A stretch of 64,000 nt of DNA. It comes from Saxidomus purpurata (Eukaryota > Mollusca > Bivalvia > Venerida > Veneridae). The stretch covers positions 8,789,688 to 8,853,687 of the forward strand of contig JAFMSR010000010.1 of assembly GCA_022818135.1 (NCBI GenBank). The letters run 5' to 3'. The notes under the pieces were generated by a model. The model was given only the letters and a program-made list of their open reading frames with translations. It did not search any database and was not told the origin of the DNA. This document shows, one piece after another, positions 34,401 through 47,564 of this stretch (positions are counted from its first letter, which is position 1; each line of letters starts with the position of its first letter). The translations under genes and the position numbers were made by a program.

Positions 34401-37400
34401 GCACATATCACAAAATTACCCAAGCTATAAAAACAGTTACCTTTTTTCAATCAATGGTTACCCTTCTAAATGTATCTTAAGAAGCACCTATTTGTTAATT
34501 GTAAAGTAGTTTTTTCCTGCACTCTAATCTAACCTTATCCATTAAAGACAAAACGAAACAGAGTTTGTCATAATTTGATAAAGATTGAGTAAGGGATACA
34601 GCGTGTGTCTATTAAAAGGGCATAAAATTGATACCTCCGTCTTTAACTTGATTCCAGAAAATCTGAAATGAACAGAACAAAATACCGTTAGTTGATAACG
34701 TCAAATTGTGCACTGTCGAAGCTTAAACTATGTTTTCAATCACTGAAGTAGGGTCATAACTACACAAATATCCTCATATTATGAATCAGACGACATGTAT
34801 AACGTGTCTTTTGAGCTTATATTTCAGAATGTGCTGCTAAACTCACGAACGATGACCTTCCAAAGGTTTCAAAATAAAAAGGCTCCTATTTCTAACCATT
34901 AAACATATCATTCTTCTAATAAAATATAAAACTGTTAAAAACACTACAACTTTGCCATATTCAAAAACCTAAGGTAAAGTGACACTACGCCTTGAAATAC
35001 GTTATGATATGTATATAGAAAGGCCATGTTTCACCTCATGGATTTTGTTCTTAAAATGGGGAAGTATGTGTGCACGTAGTCGGTATTTCCTAAACAAGTG
35101 AAAATAAAGATAATGTTTTGTGTTTTGTTCATCATCCCAATATCACTTTAGCGGTCTACTTTTCTGCTTTATTTAATGCCTTCATATGTTATTCTAGTAC
35201 AATTTTGTATTAGAAGCAGTTTGCTAATTAATAAGTAAATTCAAAAAAATAGTGCCCACCTTGTAAGACCTTTCCCGGAGTATACGGAGTGGTAATAAAT
35301 AGATGTTTCTTTAATTCCAATTCCGTAATAGTGATATCTGCAAATGATAAACATAACGATAGACATGTCGCGCAATATGCATATCTTTTATACACCAAGG
35401 TTAAACATGATATTAGGGTATTTATTAATGTTCTGCTAGTCAAATTAAATAAAACCAATTTGCATAGACTCGTGAATTTAGTACCTCAAGAACTTGCAAA
35501 AACAATCAACATTCGAATTAGATCGCTCTTATAATTAGTATATTGAATAAGCATATATAGCAATACTAAAATGTCCCAAAGTTTTGGGTGATATATTTAA
35601 TTTGCTACATCTGCGAAAGCTCATAAATTTATAGACCAAAAACCGACTTCTTCATAAGCGTTTGCATTCACACTTTCGTTTCGAGCGGCTGTGTGTTACT
35701 AGTAGGAAACTGAAGGTTTGTAATGCGACTATTGTTTTAAACCTTAAACGAATGAAAAAAAGACAAGAAAAATACAATTACAAATGTATTTAAAAAAAAC
35801 AAATGGAAACAAACGTGTAGACATACTTAGATTGTCCACGTGTTCCAAGACGTCGTGTCGTCAGTTTTGGAAACCGTTGGCGTATTATCTGCAAACAGGA
35901 ATAATAGCAGGGTTTTCTAAATATGCATTGTCATATGGAAATTGACGGTTTTAGATAAATATATGAAGGCATCACCATTGAAAAAGAAGTCAAATATGTA
36001 ATAAGAGCTCAAATTTAAAAAGAACTTGTTACTTAAACGTCTATTATCAAAACGGCAACGTGATTGATTCACCGTCGCCTAACATGCATGCTACAATCAG
36101 CTATGAATGCGTGGTTTGTTACTGGGTTTCTTTCCATTCAAAGAAATAACATATTCAAGCCTTTTTTAGGTTTACTACAATTATTAATCACGGCTTACCT
36201 TTCCAAATGTGGCGGCTCCAGCAGGGGTGAATTTCATTTTCTTACAGAAATCTAAATAATGCTGATATAGGACACATCTCGGTAAACAGACGCCGTCTGC
36301 CTTCTCATAATTTTCTGACAACCTGAAAAAACAACAACATTTTCTCCATTTGCTTCTGTATTATTTTGCGAGACATTGCGTCTAAAACCGCAATTTCGAT
36401 GCAGATATGGTTCTCCGCTTAATGAATAGTTACTGGAACAACATAGTTCGCGCTTATAAATCAACCAGCTGCTAACTATTTCATATTCATACAATAACAG
36501 ACATATCTTTTATGTTTGGCTTTAAGCCTGACCTAAAAAATAGTTGGACCATTACTAGACTTCCATCCACCATAAACTATGCCAACTTTCTCACATACAA
36601 AGATTTGAGCCCGTGACCTAAATCAATGAGAGGTTTGCATATTTACGACTTCATTTTGTCAATGGGGAAAAAATACTTTAAGCTGTAATTTATTCGGTCG
36701 TATCAAAATCAAGAATATGCCTATGTCATGGTGGTCCAAGTGATGGTTCGATCTTACGGCTTGTATAAAGTACCTTACGACCGGCTTCCAAAAATTATTC
36801 TACAAAAATGAAATTACTCATTGTGGTTTTTCTCTCTCTCTCTCCCTCTCTTTAATGTTTATTTTTCTATTTGCCACATTGTGGGCATTCCGTTGTAGTA
36901 CTCAAGAATAAAACCCAGCACGGTAACAGGTGATAATATCCGAATGAAGAGATTTCTAAATACACAAACTTTATCATTTATATTCTCGACGTGTCAAACA
37001 ATCGCGATGTCGTGCAGATAGCAGGGAATGGGGAAATTAAAAACAATTTGTGCTAAAACACTTTAATTTTCTTAATTGATTGTGGTACTCCCCTATGAGA
37101 AGCGGTTATGACCTCGCAGCCAAAAGTAAACTGAAATTCACAGCTTTTCTTGATTGTTTGGTACACTGTTTTGCTAATGTTACAGAGTTCTGAAAATGTT
37201 TCATGAACACTGTCTTGCTATTTTATTATCTTGTTTGAAAATTATATCTTCTTTCAATTTACAACATTCCATCAATGTCAAGTTATATTTTCACACATAT
37301 CAGTATTATTGTCGGACGGTACTGTTTGCTTTTTAAAACTAAATTTAAGAAAAAAAGAAAGAAAAATATTCAGAAAAGAACTATGTGTATTAAATCATCG

Positions 37401-40400
37401 GTAAACCAAGGATTTCGTTTCAAGTACCAATAACTTTCCCGAGTCAAAATGGGTGATTACTGGAATATACAGAGATCCGGCCTTGTTTATTGCGTCCGAT
37501 TTCAAAAATTTCACTGACTGACTTTAAATGACAGCGAGTTTGGAGCAGTCTTAAACTGTCATTCCATTGATGTTTATACCGGATCTAATAGTGCAATGGG
37601 TGATGTGAATGTTGTTTATAATGCAAGAGGAAGAATAACAAGTTCTCAGAATAAAAATATATTATTTGCTGTACGGTAAAGAAAATCGTCATTTACGTGT
37701 AAGAAAATATATAGACAAAAACGTTTTAAAAACTTTGCATTTATTACATCTCTTTTTTGTGCATCGTTTTCCTATCTCTATAGCAACGATACAATAATCA
37801 ATATCATCTGTTTGTCTTATTTCTTAAGGAAAACCATTTATCAGTATTATGAAATTTAGGAGTAAATTAAAGGCTTACAAAGTGATAACATACCATACGT
37901 ACTAACTTTAAAGTAAATCTTAACCAAACATTTGTCTCTGTTTATCGGCTGTGTCCGTTAGCTGATTATTTACTCTTCGTCTTTACAATGATTGTCGTTT
38001 TCTAATGAAGGATGAACAAGATTTAAAAACAAACATCCTTGAAGATGGGAAAGTTCAGATACGGGGAATTCTGGTGCAGTCATTGTAGACAGATGCACCA
38101 GGAAATGTACTTTATGGTAGCTATATTTTTAAAGTTGACATTTCCCAATTTGGACAGAAACTTTAGAAGCGTAAAGAGAATAGATATTACATTTGAAGAA
38201 AATGTTTTTTGCAAAGAAGATCAAAAATGATTTTCTATGCCTTGTTTTTAAACAATAACGATTAGTTAACGAACCGGAGTCATCATCTTAATGAAAAAGC
38301 TCGTTGCTGCGCAAACGCATGAAAATGCTCAGTTGTTTTTACCGGTACTTTATCGATGGCGTCACGTTTGACTTCATTGTTTTGTCTACGTCTTTGACCA
38401 TCACCAAATTACAGAACTGGTCTAGGACTGAATGAGATATTATCTAACAAGGAATAAGGATTAATTCTAATTTCGTATTTGCTTTACGTTTCAAAGCACG
38501 TACCATTGTAAGGTAACAGCAACTTGTGACTGACGCGGGGAAGATTTTTCCGCTCCTCTTTCATCCTCTTTTTCTTCTTCCTCCGCCCACTCTGAAATGT
38601 ATTGAAGCATGTAGCTTAATCCGGTCATTCAATGTTGTTTACAACAGTGTGACTTTCTTTAGTCATTTCAGTAACAGAAATGCCCGACAACAAAAGTCAC
38701 GAAAATGGGACAAAATGTAAATTTTGTGTAACGATCAATTTCTTGGGGTTGAAGATAATATTAGTGACTTTGTTTTAATTGCGTCGTGTTGGTGTATGAT
38801 GAGAGGCGGTCAATGATTTGTGCTCGATTAGAACATAACAATATGTATAGAACAGTGTTTAAAATAATAGTGATAAACATAAATTCGTGAACAGAGGATC
38901 ACAACGAATTTCGCGAAAATTAGACGCCAGAAAATATTTCTACACGTTTAGTGGTTTGCCTGGTTTGGTTCTTAATGGTAAAACAAAACGATTTAGTCAG
39001 TATATGTTGCAACGCCCAGACTTGCTGTGGACGTGCTAGTGATGACGCTGCAGAAATGAAACGTGAATAAAATGACAAAATGCATCTCATTTATCATTTA
39101 AATTCTTATTTGATTAACACTCTTTCTCGGCGTCTATATTTTATTCACAAAAAGTAACAAATAATGTCTCATTTTCTAGTTTAATCGAAAATCTCTACGT
39201 CATTATAAAAAAAAGGGCGGGGGTGTTCAGCTCTTTTTACCCCACGAGACCATTGTAAACCATTAAACCTGTTTATCATTCCAAATGTGACGTTTAAAAT
39301 CTGTTCTCTTTTCATAAATGACTTTTAATTATGTGTGAAATTGAGCAAGTCTGTGCCGAGCGTCTTAGCAACACGGATGTTTGGAACTATTTCACGTTCT
39401 TTAAAGAGTCCATGTAGTATAGCATTTTCTAGAGTGATGTCCGTGGTTGGAGAAACGCGCTTGTTAAGTAAACTTTAAAAGTACTCATAAAAACATAAGA
39501 ATTCAGAGCGGTTGACAGAACCCGTGCATGTTTACTTCAGTAAACTTGTTCTCTTTAATAATTAAGTCCTTAAATCCAAGTCTTTCCTTGTCTTATATGC
39601 AGTTTTTTCAACACTTCTTTTACTGGAATGCAAAGTTTTACACAAACTTGTCCTAAGCATTAGACATAGACCAAAAGGATTTTCAAAGTGGAGTCTTTAT
39701 TTATTACCAACCATTGATGATATTAGCATGGTATCAAGTTGACCTTACCTCCATTTCGTTGGCATTGTTTTATAGACCATGCGTTCAAAAATTTACAGAT
39801 CTTTTAAATACAAATAATAAGAATATGTTTTAAAAACTTAGCTCTTTATATCAAATTTGCACTATCGCATAGAACTTCCATAACTTACAATTAATAACAG
39901 TTCATCCTCTTAGAAATATGTTGCTGTATTGAGTATAATTTGAAAATTGAATACTGCCATTGTGACCTTGTATATACTTGTATTATTTATGTTTATGTGA
40001 TGATGTACTTATTGTACAAGTCGTGAATTAAATTCTGTTCTGTTCTGTTCTGTTCTGTTCTGTTCTATAAAGTAACAACTATAACATGTAAGGCACGGAA
40101 TGAAACTTTAGTGTGTTACTCTCTGCACAGTTTTGGACACGCGTGTTTTAATCTAATTTAAAAGGGTCTTGCAAGTTGAAATTTGGACGCGCATCACGTA
40201 ACGTCAGTGTCCATTATAGAAAGGACAGTACTTTTAAACCACCCGGTAAAAGAGCGCCCTAGATGTAGCAACATTTGAGCGTCCATACAGTGTTTTATCC
40301 ATTTCAAAAAAGGACAATCCTTGTCCCTGAAGAACAAACAAGAGGTCACAATCATTTCTGTGGTCATCATATCGTATTTTTCCACGATAAATTAAATAGT

Positions 40401-43400
40401 ACACACAAATATTTCAAAGTGTTCAAATATTGTTTTACACCTCCTATAATACTAATCAATCATTTAATATGAAATTTGTGCGTTTAACAGTCCTTTGTGG
40501 GGGAACTGATAATAGTTTGGTCGCTAAATAATCATATATCAATCACAAACTGTAAATGAAAACTCGTTCATTACTTGACATATGGTGCCATTTAATCATG
40601 TAAATTGCTCTGAGTGAAATTTCTTGCAGTGAGAATGAGTTGTCACTAAACCCCTTACTCGCAAGACAAAGTAAAGGAAAACATATAAGAAATGGAGACT
40701 GCTTTTGAACCAAATGTATAACCAAAGAAAATACCCACTCAAACACAGCATCCGGGTGCAACCAGACAGACAGACAAAACTAAAAGTCGCAGCACTGTAC
40801 AAACCACAGCTCCAGTGACTATATAATGCTAACGATTCCAATGCTGTGTTTGAAATGGAAATGAAACCAACACATTCAGGAGAAGTGTTTGCGTCAGCTA
40901 ACTGACTGAAATAAAGTGTTGTATGTATGAATCACTAATGAGACAAAGATCTAGGAAACTCTGTAGTGAATGAGGATTTGTAATATTCAAAATGTTGTCA
41001 CTGATATCTGCTTAGTTTTCTACCTTTCTCTTTTAACTGCTGTTTTACTCTTCTGTGGTATGATATTTCTGTCAGACCAGTTGCTTGTGGGTGCTGTGTT
41101 TGATTATTTCTCATGTTACATTAACATTAACCCAAAATAATGGTTTTTCCGAAGTCTAAATTTTCTTTGTCAGCTTGTGTTAAACCTACTTTGTAAAATT
41201 GTCTACAAAGAGACATTTCAAATCACGCGACGTACATTTCCAGTCTGACAAGTTTTGTTTTCAGCAAAGTATATTTTACAAAAATAGCTTTCTTAAACAA
41301 ATTATAATAAAGATTGAATATATTCCTGCAAGTAGTCATTTATACAAAATTTAAAGTATGTAGACTATTTTCTCAAATAAATACAAATTGAAAATGGTGA
41401 TAACAAAAACAGTAGTGTAGTTTTTTTTCTTGATTAATAAGTTTTACAAAACAGTGTATTTGATTTGAATTAAAGCCTTCAAACATTTAGTTTATTATCT
41501 GCGTTTGATATTGATTGAAGTTTTGATGGGTGGTGGATTTTGAGAGGATGATAAATTATATTTGTGGGATGTTTAGAAGATGTGTCATAGAAGAACATGT
41601 CATGTTTAGATTACATTGAAATCTTTGCCACGCTAGGTGGTCATCTGACATTGGAAATAGGTTTCATCAATTTTATAACAGGCATCTTAGTGATATTTTA
41701 TCACCAAATGCTGAGTTTACAATATCTTTTCAGTGGTTAACATATTTAATATGAAATACATATAAAGTGAGTAATGTTTATATTTAATTCCCGTAATAAG
41801 TATATATGTATGGTTAATTGGCGTGCGTTGATGTCATCTCTTATACAACTTATCAAATATGGTTTCGAGTTGTCTGAACATTTATGTGTAGTATTGCTTC
41901 AAAAATAGTTCTTATTTCAAATCACTGCATCTTTGTCCAGGTATTATACCTAAGTATACGTATATGTAACATTTGATTTCAGTTTCTTTCAGCTTTAGTT
42001 GCTATTTATTCTTTTCAATGACTTTGACAGTATTTACTTGCCATTTAAGACTGTTCCAGAGCTGTTAGTGTGTGCGAATAATTTATTTTTCATTGACTTC
42101 TACCATTTCAGCCAGAATAACCTGCTTCTTTATAAGATATTTACATGTACATAATTTACTTTTCTTACTAATAATTACAAAATAAAATAGTTCACTGCTG
42201 TTGAATGTTTAGCTCAATAATCAGCAAGATTTCTATTCTTGCCACAGTATATAAGTTCCTCTTTCCCGTGTTAAATATTGCGAATCGCACATCAGCTTTT
42301 GCAAGTTTCCACCACTCATGCATTGTCTTCTTTATGAAACTATTAGCAAGACCTCTTTTGAAATAACTAAGGCTCAGAATATCGCTAGAATCAGGGCGAG
42401 TACTTATATCTTAAATTATTTCAGATTGCGCATTATATAGTGACCTTCTTTATTTCAGTATTTTTACTTTTATTTTAGGTAGCTTTTAACTAACAATAAA
42501 CTATCAGCAAGATTTTTTTCGGAAATAACTTTGGATCAGAATGTCGCTAGAAATTATCCGCTTATATGTCGAGTTGTCCTCGCAACATTTCAAGCTTCCC
42601 TTGATAACAAAAATAGTTGTACAAAATTTTGTTCCTCGACCTGATTCAGGGCAACTGATATTTTCTTAAATTATTTCTAATTGCACATAAGTGATCTTCT
42701 TTATTTCAGTATTTTGACTTTGACTGTTATTTCAGGTAGCTGTTTAATAACAATAAGAGACTAAAACTTGTTGTAAATAATAATTGTACTGGAATATGTA
42801 TTTGATGATTTTCTGTGACAGTATCTACTGATTGTGTCAGTGACTGACCAGATGCATGTATTTTCTCCATACTTTTGCTGTTTGCGTAACCTCGTTATAT
42901 GTATATGAATCAGACTGTGTTGTTTGTATCAGGGTCCGCGAGCATTTTGGTTTGCTTTATTTCTCGAAAACTCAAACCTGAAAAAGTGGGGAAAGGGCGG
43001 CAATGTGGAATTATTGTCTCTTGAACGGACTGGTGTTTTGTTGACGCCTGTATTGCTTAATGTTCTTCACATATCTTTCTTTTATTGAAAAAAGGTACTT
43101 ATAATACGAGGCTACAGGTCTTAATATTGCCTCACTAGGCAGACCGCATATTTATGTGTAACTGGGGTGAAGATGAATGTGAATGCGAAGAAGATATGAT
43201 CTTGAAAAGAATATAGTGTACAGACTAAAAGATGAATAATCTGTACATGCGTGTCGAAAAAAATACTGAATTCAAACACATAGTCATAGCTCGGTCAGTG
43301 GAGTCGAGTCGGTTGTCCTCCATATATTTTATTCAGATGTTTCATTGTTTTAACGCTTCAAGTGCATATTTGTGTTGTGATTTAGCAAGGTTGTTAAGAC

Positions 43401-46400
43401 GCTGTGAGTTTGCTTACCCTGCCATTCAGGTGTATTTGCAATCAATTTAGTAAAATAATATCAGAGTGACCACATGCCAATAAAGCGACAATGTGTGCAC
43501 GCACTGCTCATTTCAACAGCTAAATAAACTTTGATGAAGTGACTTCACGTTATCCCAACTGATAGCAAATAAAAGCCAAATGTTAAGGTCTAGGTATTCA
43601 CTTTATAAATTGCAGCATTTATTATATTACGTGCCTCAACAAAATAATGTTTTTACGATAAAACTTCGTAATATTATAAAAAATGTACCTTGATTTTGTT
43701 GACTTTGTTTTGTTGTTGGTTGTAATTGTCGTTTTCAATTTGCTTCAAGAAGTGACGGTTAAATTTGCTGTAGAGATCATCTATATTTTAAATGTTTAGA
43801 GAGTAATTATGAAAATGCATGATAACTCGTCTGTCTCCGAACCAGAACAGTGTGGTCCATGTGTGTGAGTGAAGTACTTTATGTTCAGCAGAATGCAGCA
43901 GTCGCCAGATGAATTGCTTAAAGAAACGCATATAAGTGTCAGTAGAAACTGAATACAATACAAGCAGACGTCAAAGCGTTTTGCAAATATGTGAAATAAA
44001 ACCTTGTAATAATGTTATATAAACAGAATATGGAAATGATGATTGTGTGGAAATAAAGTCAAAATCTTAAGTCTGCATAGCATTTCTGTAGGGTAAGGAC
44101 TAAGTAACGTGAAAATCAAGAAGGTAGCTGTAACAATGTGTTAAGTATGTGTTGATATTAAAGCTTGTGTTCGACCCGTTTCCCCGTAACGTCGCTCTAG
44201 AAAGTGAATTTTGCAATATGATATCCATGTAAAACAAGTATCATAAAATATTTGCATGACCTTAATCCGTGGTTACATCTACATTATTTCTGAATGCGGA
44301 AATATATAACATCCACGGTAAATAACATGCGTCTGGGATTAAAACTATTTGTGAGGTGTTTAGGCAGTGACTCAGCTATTCATGAAACCAATCAGAAAAC
44401 TGAACCCATCACGTAATCATACGCACATCAATAATGAAAGTCCGTTTCTATTTGATTCATTTTAAACTGCGTTATGTCGTTTCTATTTTACACAATAGCC
44501 CATGACCTCACACTGTCCTAAATGATTTTATATCTGCCAATGTACTAGTATAGGGAAATGTGTCCAAACTTCGAAAACAGACAATGTGTCCTAACTTCGA
44601 AAACAAACGAAGCAGTACCAAAGTATATTCGCTAAAATCATACTATCAAGGTAGCGCCTCTCGAAAGTTTTGAACAAAATACAAAAACGATTTGTTGCCT
44701 TTTATACACCATTCCTTGCTCGAGGAACCGTGTCACCGATAGCTAGCTATCTGTAGCATTAGCCAATGCCAAAATTAGCTACAAAGAAGTTAAATTGACT
44801 AAAAAAGAAATTGATTTGGCTAAAAAATAATATGTTTTGTCAACTTTTGTATGATGGGCAAATAGCGCAGTATTGAAAATACGGCTCAAAGAAAAGAGCT
44901 CTGGTATAGTGGGTTGTCCCTAGCCATAGTCCTTGTTCAGACATTGAAGGCATTTGAGAACTTTCATCATATTTAGTGATCTATTACTTTTTGTAACCAT
45001 GATCATCATCATTTGTTTTGTTTTGTTTATTTAGAGATTGGACATTCTTTTCTAAAAATATACAGGTTTACATACAAGACAAGGCATTTTGAAAGTCTGA
45101 TGGCCGAGTACAAACATACCCGTAGTATTCTGCGTAAAGTGATTATCATTAAACAGACACACTATTGCAGTTTGTATCATGACAATTGATCATTCTCGAC
45201 ATTATATCCTCTTGGATCTTCGATTGAATAGTTGATTGATCGTATCACAAATCTCATAGCACGAGTTATATCCAGACTGCAAGCCTGCTGGTAAACACAA
45301 TTACATTTGAATCCGTATCACTGGAGTGAGGCTTTATGCCTTTGCGATTGCAGAAAATCTACATGGGCAGCCTTTTTAGCTAATGTAAGCAGATAAAGGC
45401 TGAAAGAGGCCACAATATCAATCATCTTCATTAAGATTAATAAAAATATCTTGCATTAAACAGCATGCGTTTGGGAGCAAAACGGTACAGTACAAAACGA
45501 TGTATGATGGTGTATCTACATCAGACGATTATAATAATCCTGATTATACAAACTCGCAGAGATATATTAGCTGGTGTATCTTCGAACTCGCAGATATATT
45601 TCGATTTCCTGTCATGACTCGCAGAGTTATTTAATTTCCCTACTTCCAGACGATGTATGATGGTGTATCTACATCAGACGTTTATAATAATCCCTGCTTC
45701 CCTTCGAACTCGCAGAGATATATTTCAATTTCCCTGCTTCCCTTCGAAGCAGTATATATATATATGCATTTCTTTGAAGAAATACAAAATTTCCTAATCA
45801 TCGGAGGAAACGGAGTAGTTGGCCAGCTATCAAAATCAAAACATTCGGATTAAAATTTACTTAAGGTATTGCTACCTGATTTAATATGACAGAAATAAAA
45901 TATAGCATTTTAGCTCGTAAATGAAGTTACTCTTCTTTTATGCTTTGTCATCATATGAATAAAAACATTCAAATCATGAAGAAAACAGCACACAAACCAC
46001 AATGATGTCCATATACACTATATAAGAACAGTATTATAGATCATAAATTAATTACAGCTGTTCTGTCTACCTCTAGCAGCTATAAGAGACCCGTGCTCAC
46101 CTGAGCTATATGGAACAACAAGTACGCATGCTTGGACCATTCGACCCTATGATTGACCGCACTTACTGAACGTGGAGACAAGTGCGGTTATGTCGCACAT
46201 ATATATGTGGTGCTTGATATATATTATATATTATATGATTGCAAATATTGTATTTTGGGCCGGTGGCCTATATGTACGAAACATAAATAGATTTGAACTA
46301 TTTGAACAAGAATGTCTTTTAAAGTAATTGTTCGTTTGGTTATCATCAACCTTAGTTCTCGAACTTCAGATGGATTTTCATTATTTTTTCTATTGAATCC

Positions 46401-47564
46401 TCATATAAGTCACCATGTAAGTATTAAAGTTAATCAACTTTCTAGAGCATAGACTGCATTCATCACTTTAAGATCACTTTAAGACCAAGAACGTTTTGGT
46501 AAGAGCTTGTCAATTTAGCAGTTGAGATGCAGTGGTTGAAACTGTTCAAATTACTGTATATATCAATTGTCCAGGAATATATTTGTCATATATTATGTAA
46601 CATAGATATATTCTCAAATATAATTTCTAATTTGGCAAAACTTAGACAAGTCCCAGTTAATAGGACTATGCACTTTCCGTGACAGATTTACGTTTGGAAA
46701 CACATATTCAGGAACATGGTAATTTCGTTTTTTCAACGAATATTATAAAGCGTTCTGGGTGAAAATAATAACTTTCTAAATTCAAGAAATTAACGAAGTT
46801 GACAGAAAATACGTTCTGACTGGGTGTTTCACATCAAAGATTTTAGTTACGTTTGCTTAGAAAACATTTAAAAAATGAATTCTATTTTGTAGTGAAATTT
46901 AGACCTAATGCACACTTTTCAAAGAAGAATTTTGAGAAAATCTAAAATTGAATTGTGTATGTGCACTAGCATAGAATGGTTTATGTGCACTGTTAAATGT
47001 ACTCTTCTCTCAAAAACCTGGCCATCCGTTTTCATGATATAAATTTTCGGAAGATAATTTACAAGTTTTTATTCTCTTTAAACAATTTATATCTGCTGAT
47101 TAAATATTAAAACCAAAATTCAGTTTAAGATATGAAACTTTGATAACACCTGTAAAACCGTAATGACCTAAAGCTTTATGTGTAACCGTACAAACACAGT
47201 AGAACCCGAGGGTTTATTCCGTTTTAGGCGGGCGAAGCATACCGCAGAGAACGTTAAACAGTCTCGATGGTAAAAAATAGTCTATATTACCGTGTTCAAT
47301 TCCCGTTGAGCTGGCCACTTCTCCATTTATATTCGTTTCAACTGTTTCCATCTGACATCCTCTTCGTCCAGTATTACCAGTCGTAAACCGTAGCTGGGAT
47401 TCAAACTCGCCGCCTTGCTGTTGATATCCCCGAGTACTGTCATCTCGTGAAGCCCAAGCTGTGTTGGTAGTATTAGGATACGGGTGATATCCTGAATTAT
47501 GAGTTGAAATGTCATAGTAAGAATCTGGAATTACCGGCGGTAAGTGCAGACTTATTCCCTCCAT
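23947..47564 (-). CDS. rfx6: RFX6-type winged-helix transcription factor (19 coding exons)
   Basis: The joined exons give 2478 nt, 825 aa plus stop, with consistent GT-AG sites and phases. Exons (high to low): 47564-47291, 38591-38504, 36322-36199, 35888-35827, 35337-35260, 34662-34635, 33291-33187, 32493-32416, 32186-32073, 31548-31499, 29332-29232, 28922-28864, 28651-28507, 27547-27453, 26725-26608, 26107-25985, 25480-25382, 24838-24251, 24095-23947. The product is a nuclear regulator binding X-box DNA as a dimer. Assignment to RFX6 rather than RFX4 rests on SLKRQ-SF-HLAQ (exon 12), CLPRC and AATFGK in the DNA-binding domain, and LDEY...ETQ (exon 16). It is somewhat shorter than vertebrate RFX6, which I recall as about 930 aa, mainly in the tail. 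In vertebrates RFX6 acts in endoderm and pancreatic endocrine development; the mollusc role is unknown. The ATG at 47564 is the first in frame; a possible 3' splice site lies about 70 bp upstream, so a 5' UTR exon may exist. Confidence 0.93.
25985..32493 (-). CDS. rfx6: rfx6 exons 8-16, extended B/C and dimerisation regions
   Basis: Residues about 254-548 give the conserved RFX B, C and dimerisation blocks: [14 protein letters not shown] (exon 8), [10 protein letters not shown] and CDSILYK (exon 9), DVLIPS (exon 10), [13 protein letters not shown] (exon 12), [17 protein letters not shown] (exon 14), [18 protein letters not shown] (exon 16). These blocks mediate dimer formation in RFX proteins. 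Exon 13 must use the donor GATT|GTACGT to keep frame. Introns hold a SINE, a dispersed repeat and short microsatellites, listed separately. Confidence 0.94.
30420..30705. repeat. dispersed repeat and (ATTC)n in rfx6 intron 10
   Basis: A segment with CTAAAAGGCGACTAA (about 30495) looks like a dispersed molluscan repeat. It is followed by an (ATTC)n run of about seven copies (30670-30703). Confidence 0.45.
31080..31395 (+). repeat. dispersed ACGGACGG-type repeat in rfx6 intron 10
   Basis: Contains CAAGTTTCATCAGCATTGG, AGTAGTTTCAGCTGAGATG and an ACGGACGGACGCACGAC run. The same word order recurs in weaker form near 50280-50840, so this is one member of an interspersed non-coding family. A short plus-strand ORF across it is not a gene. 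Confidence 0.65.
32515..32640 (-). repeat. retroelement 3' tail remnant
   Basis: On the minus strand an AATAAA motif is followed by GTTCTGTTCTGTTTT. The tail unit matches the longer (TTCTG)n tract at 40033, suggesting the same retroelement family in opposite orientation. Confidence 0.45.
32930..33070 (-). mobile_element. tRNA-derived SINE
   Basis: Minus strand: a tRNA-like head (GCAGAGCGTTTGCCTCACG, then B-box GGGTCCGATCCC) is followed by a body containing TCCTTAGGCAAGACAC, a core word common in metazoan SINEs. It lies in rfx6 intron 7 in the same orientation as the gene. Confidence 0.65.
33187..36322 (-). CDS. rfx6: rfx6 exons 3-7, RFX DNA-binding domain and linker
   Basis: Residues about 121-200 form the RFX winged helix: [16 protein letters not shown] (exon 3), the recognition-helix and wing core [18 protein letters not shown] (exons 4-5) and the [11 protein letters not shown] segment. 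The Arg/Lys and His/Tyr residues of RRLGTRG and SKYHYYG are the family's DNA contacts. Exon 6 is a 28-nt microexon (FSGIKLKTE) that keeps frame. Exon 7 carries [16 protein letters not shown], typical of the RFX4/6 group. All phases join exactly. Confidence 0.95.
36825..36855. repeat. (TC)n microsatellite
   Basis: A short CTCTCTCTCT/CCCTCTC tract in rfx6 intron 2. Confidence 0.8.
38504..47564 (-). CDS. rfx6: rfx6 exons 1-2, N-terminal region
   Basis: Exon 1 encodes residues 1-91, rich in Ser, Thr, Gly, Asn and Tyr with no domain. Exon 2 (residues 92-121) opens with an acidic run (EEEEKEDE) and ends in VTLQ plus the first two bases of the Trp codon that starts the DNA-binding domain. The exon 1 donor (CACG|GTAATA) and exon 2 acceptor (TTTCAG|AGTGG) join in phase 1. 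Low conservation is expected here, so exon 1 is the least certain exon; its phase match and position upstream of exon 2 are the support. Confidence 0.8.
39900..40066 (+). repeat. retroelement 3' end with (TTCTG)n tail
   Basis: AT-rich sequence ending GTACAAGTCGTGAATTAAA is followed by about six TTCTG units (40033-40066). It resembles a LINE or SINE 3' terminus with an oligomer tail. Confidence 0.5.
42345..42760. repeat. degenerate tandem duplication in rfx6 intron 1
   Basis: Two successive blocks share AGCAAGA...GGAAATAACT...CAGAAT-TCGCTAGAA and TTCTTTATTTCAGTATTTT...CAGGTAGCT, at about 42350/42505 and 42447/42697. Confidence 0.6.
45490..45765. repeat. patchy tandem repeat in rfx6 intron 1
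   Basis: The words ACGATGTATGATGGTGTATC, CTACATCAGACG and GAACTCGCAGAGATATAT occur twice or more between 45497 and 45750, interrupted by diverged copies. Confidence 0.7.

Larger units (their letters stand above)
38592..47290 (-). other. rfx6 intron 1 (8.7 kb)
   Basis: This is the largest intron of the gene. I find no splice-bounded exon inside it. It contains a (TTCTG)n tail, a local tandem duplication and a patchy repeat cluster, listed separately. In RFX-type genes long first introns often hold enhancers, but no specific element can be read here. Confidence 0.7.
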
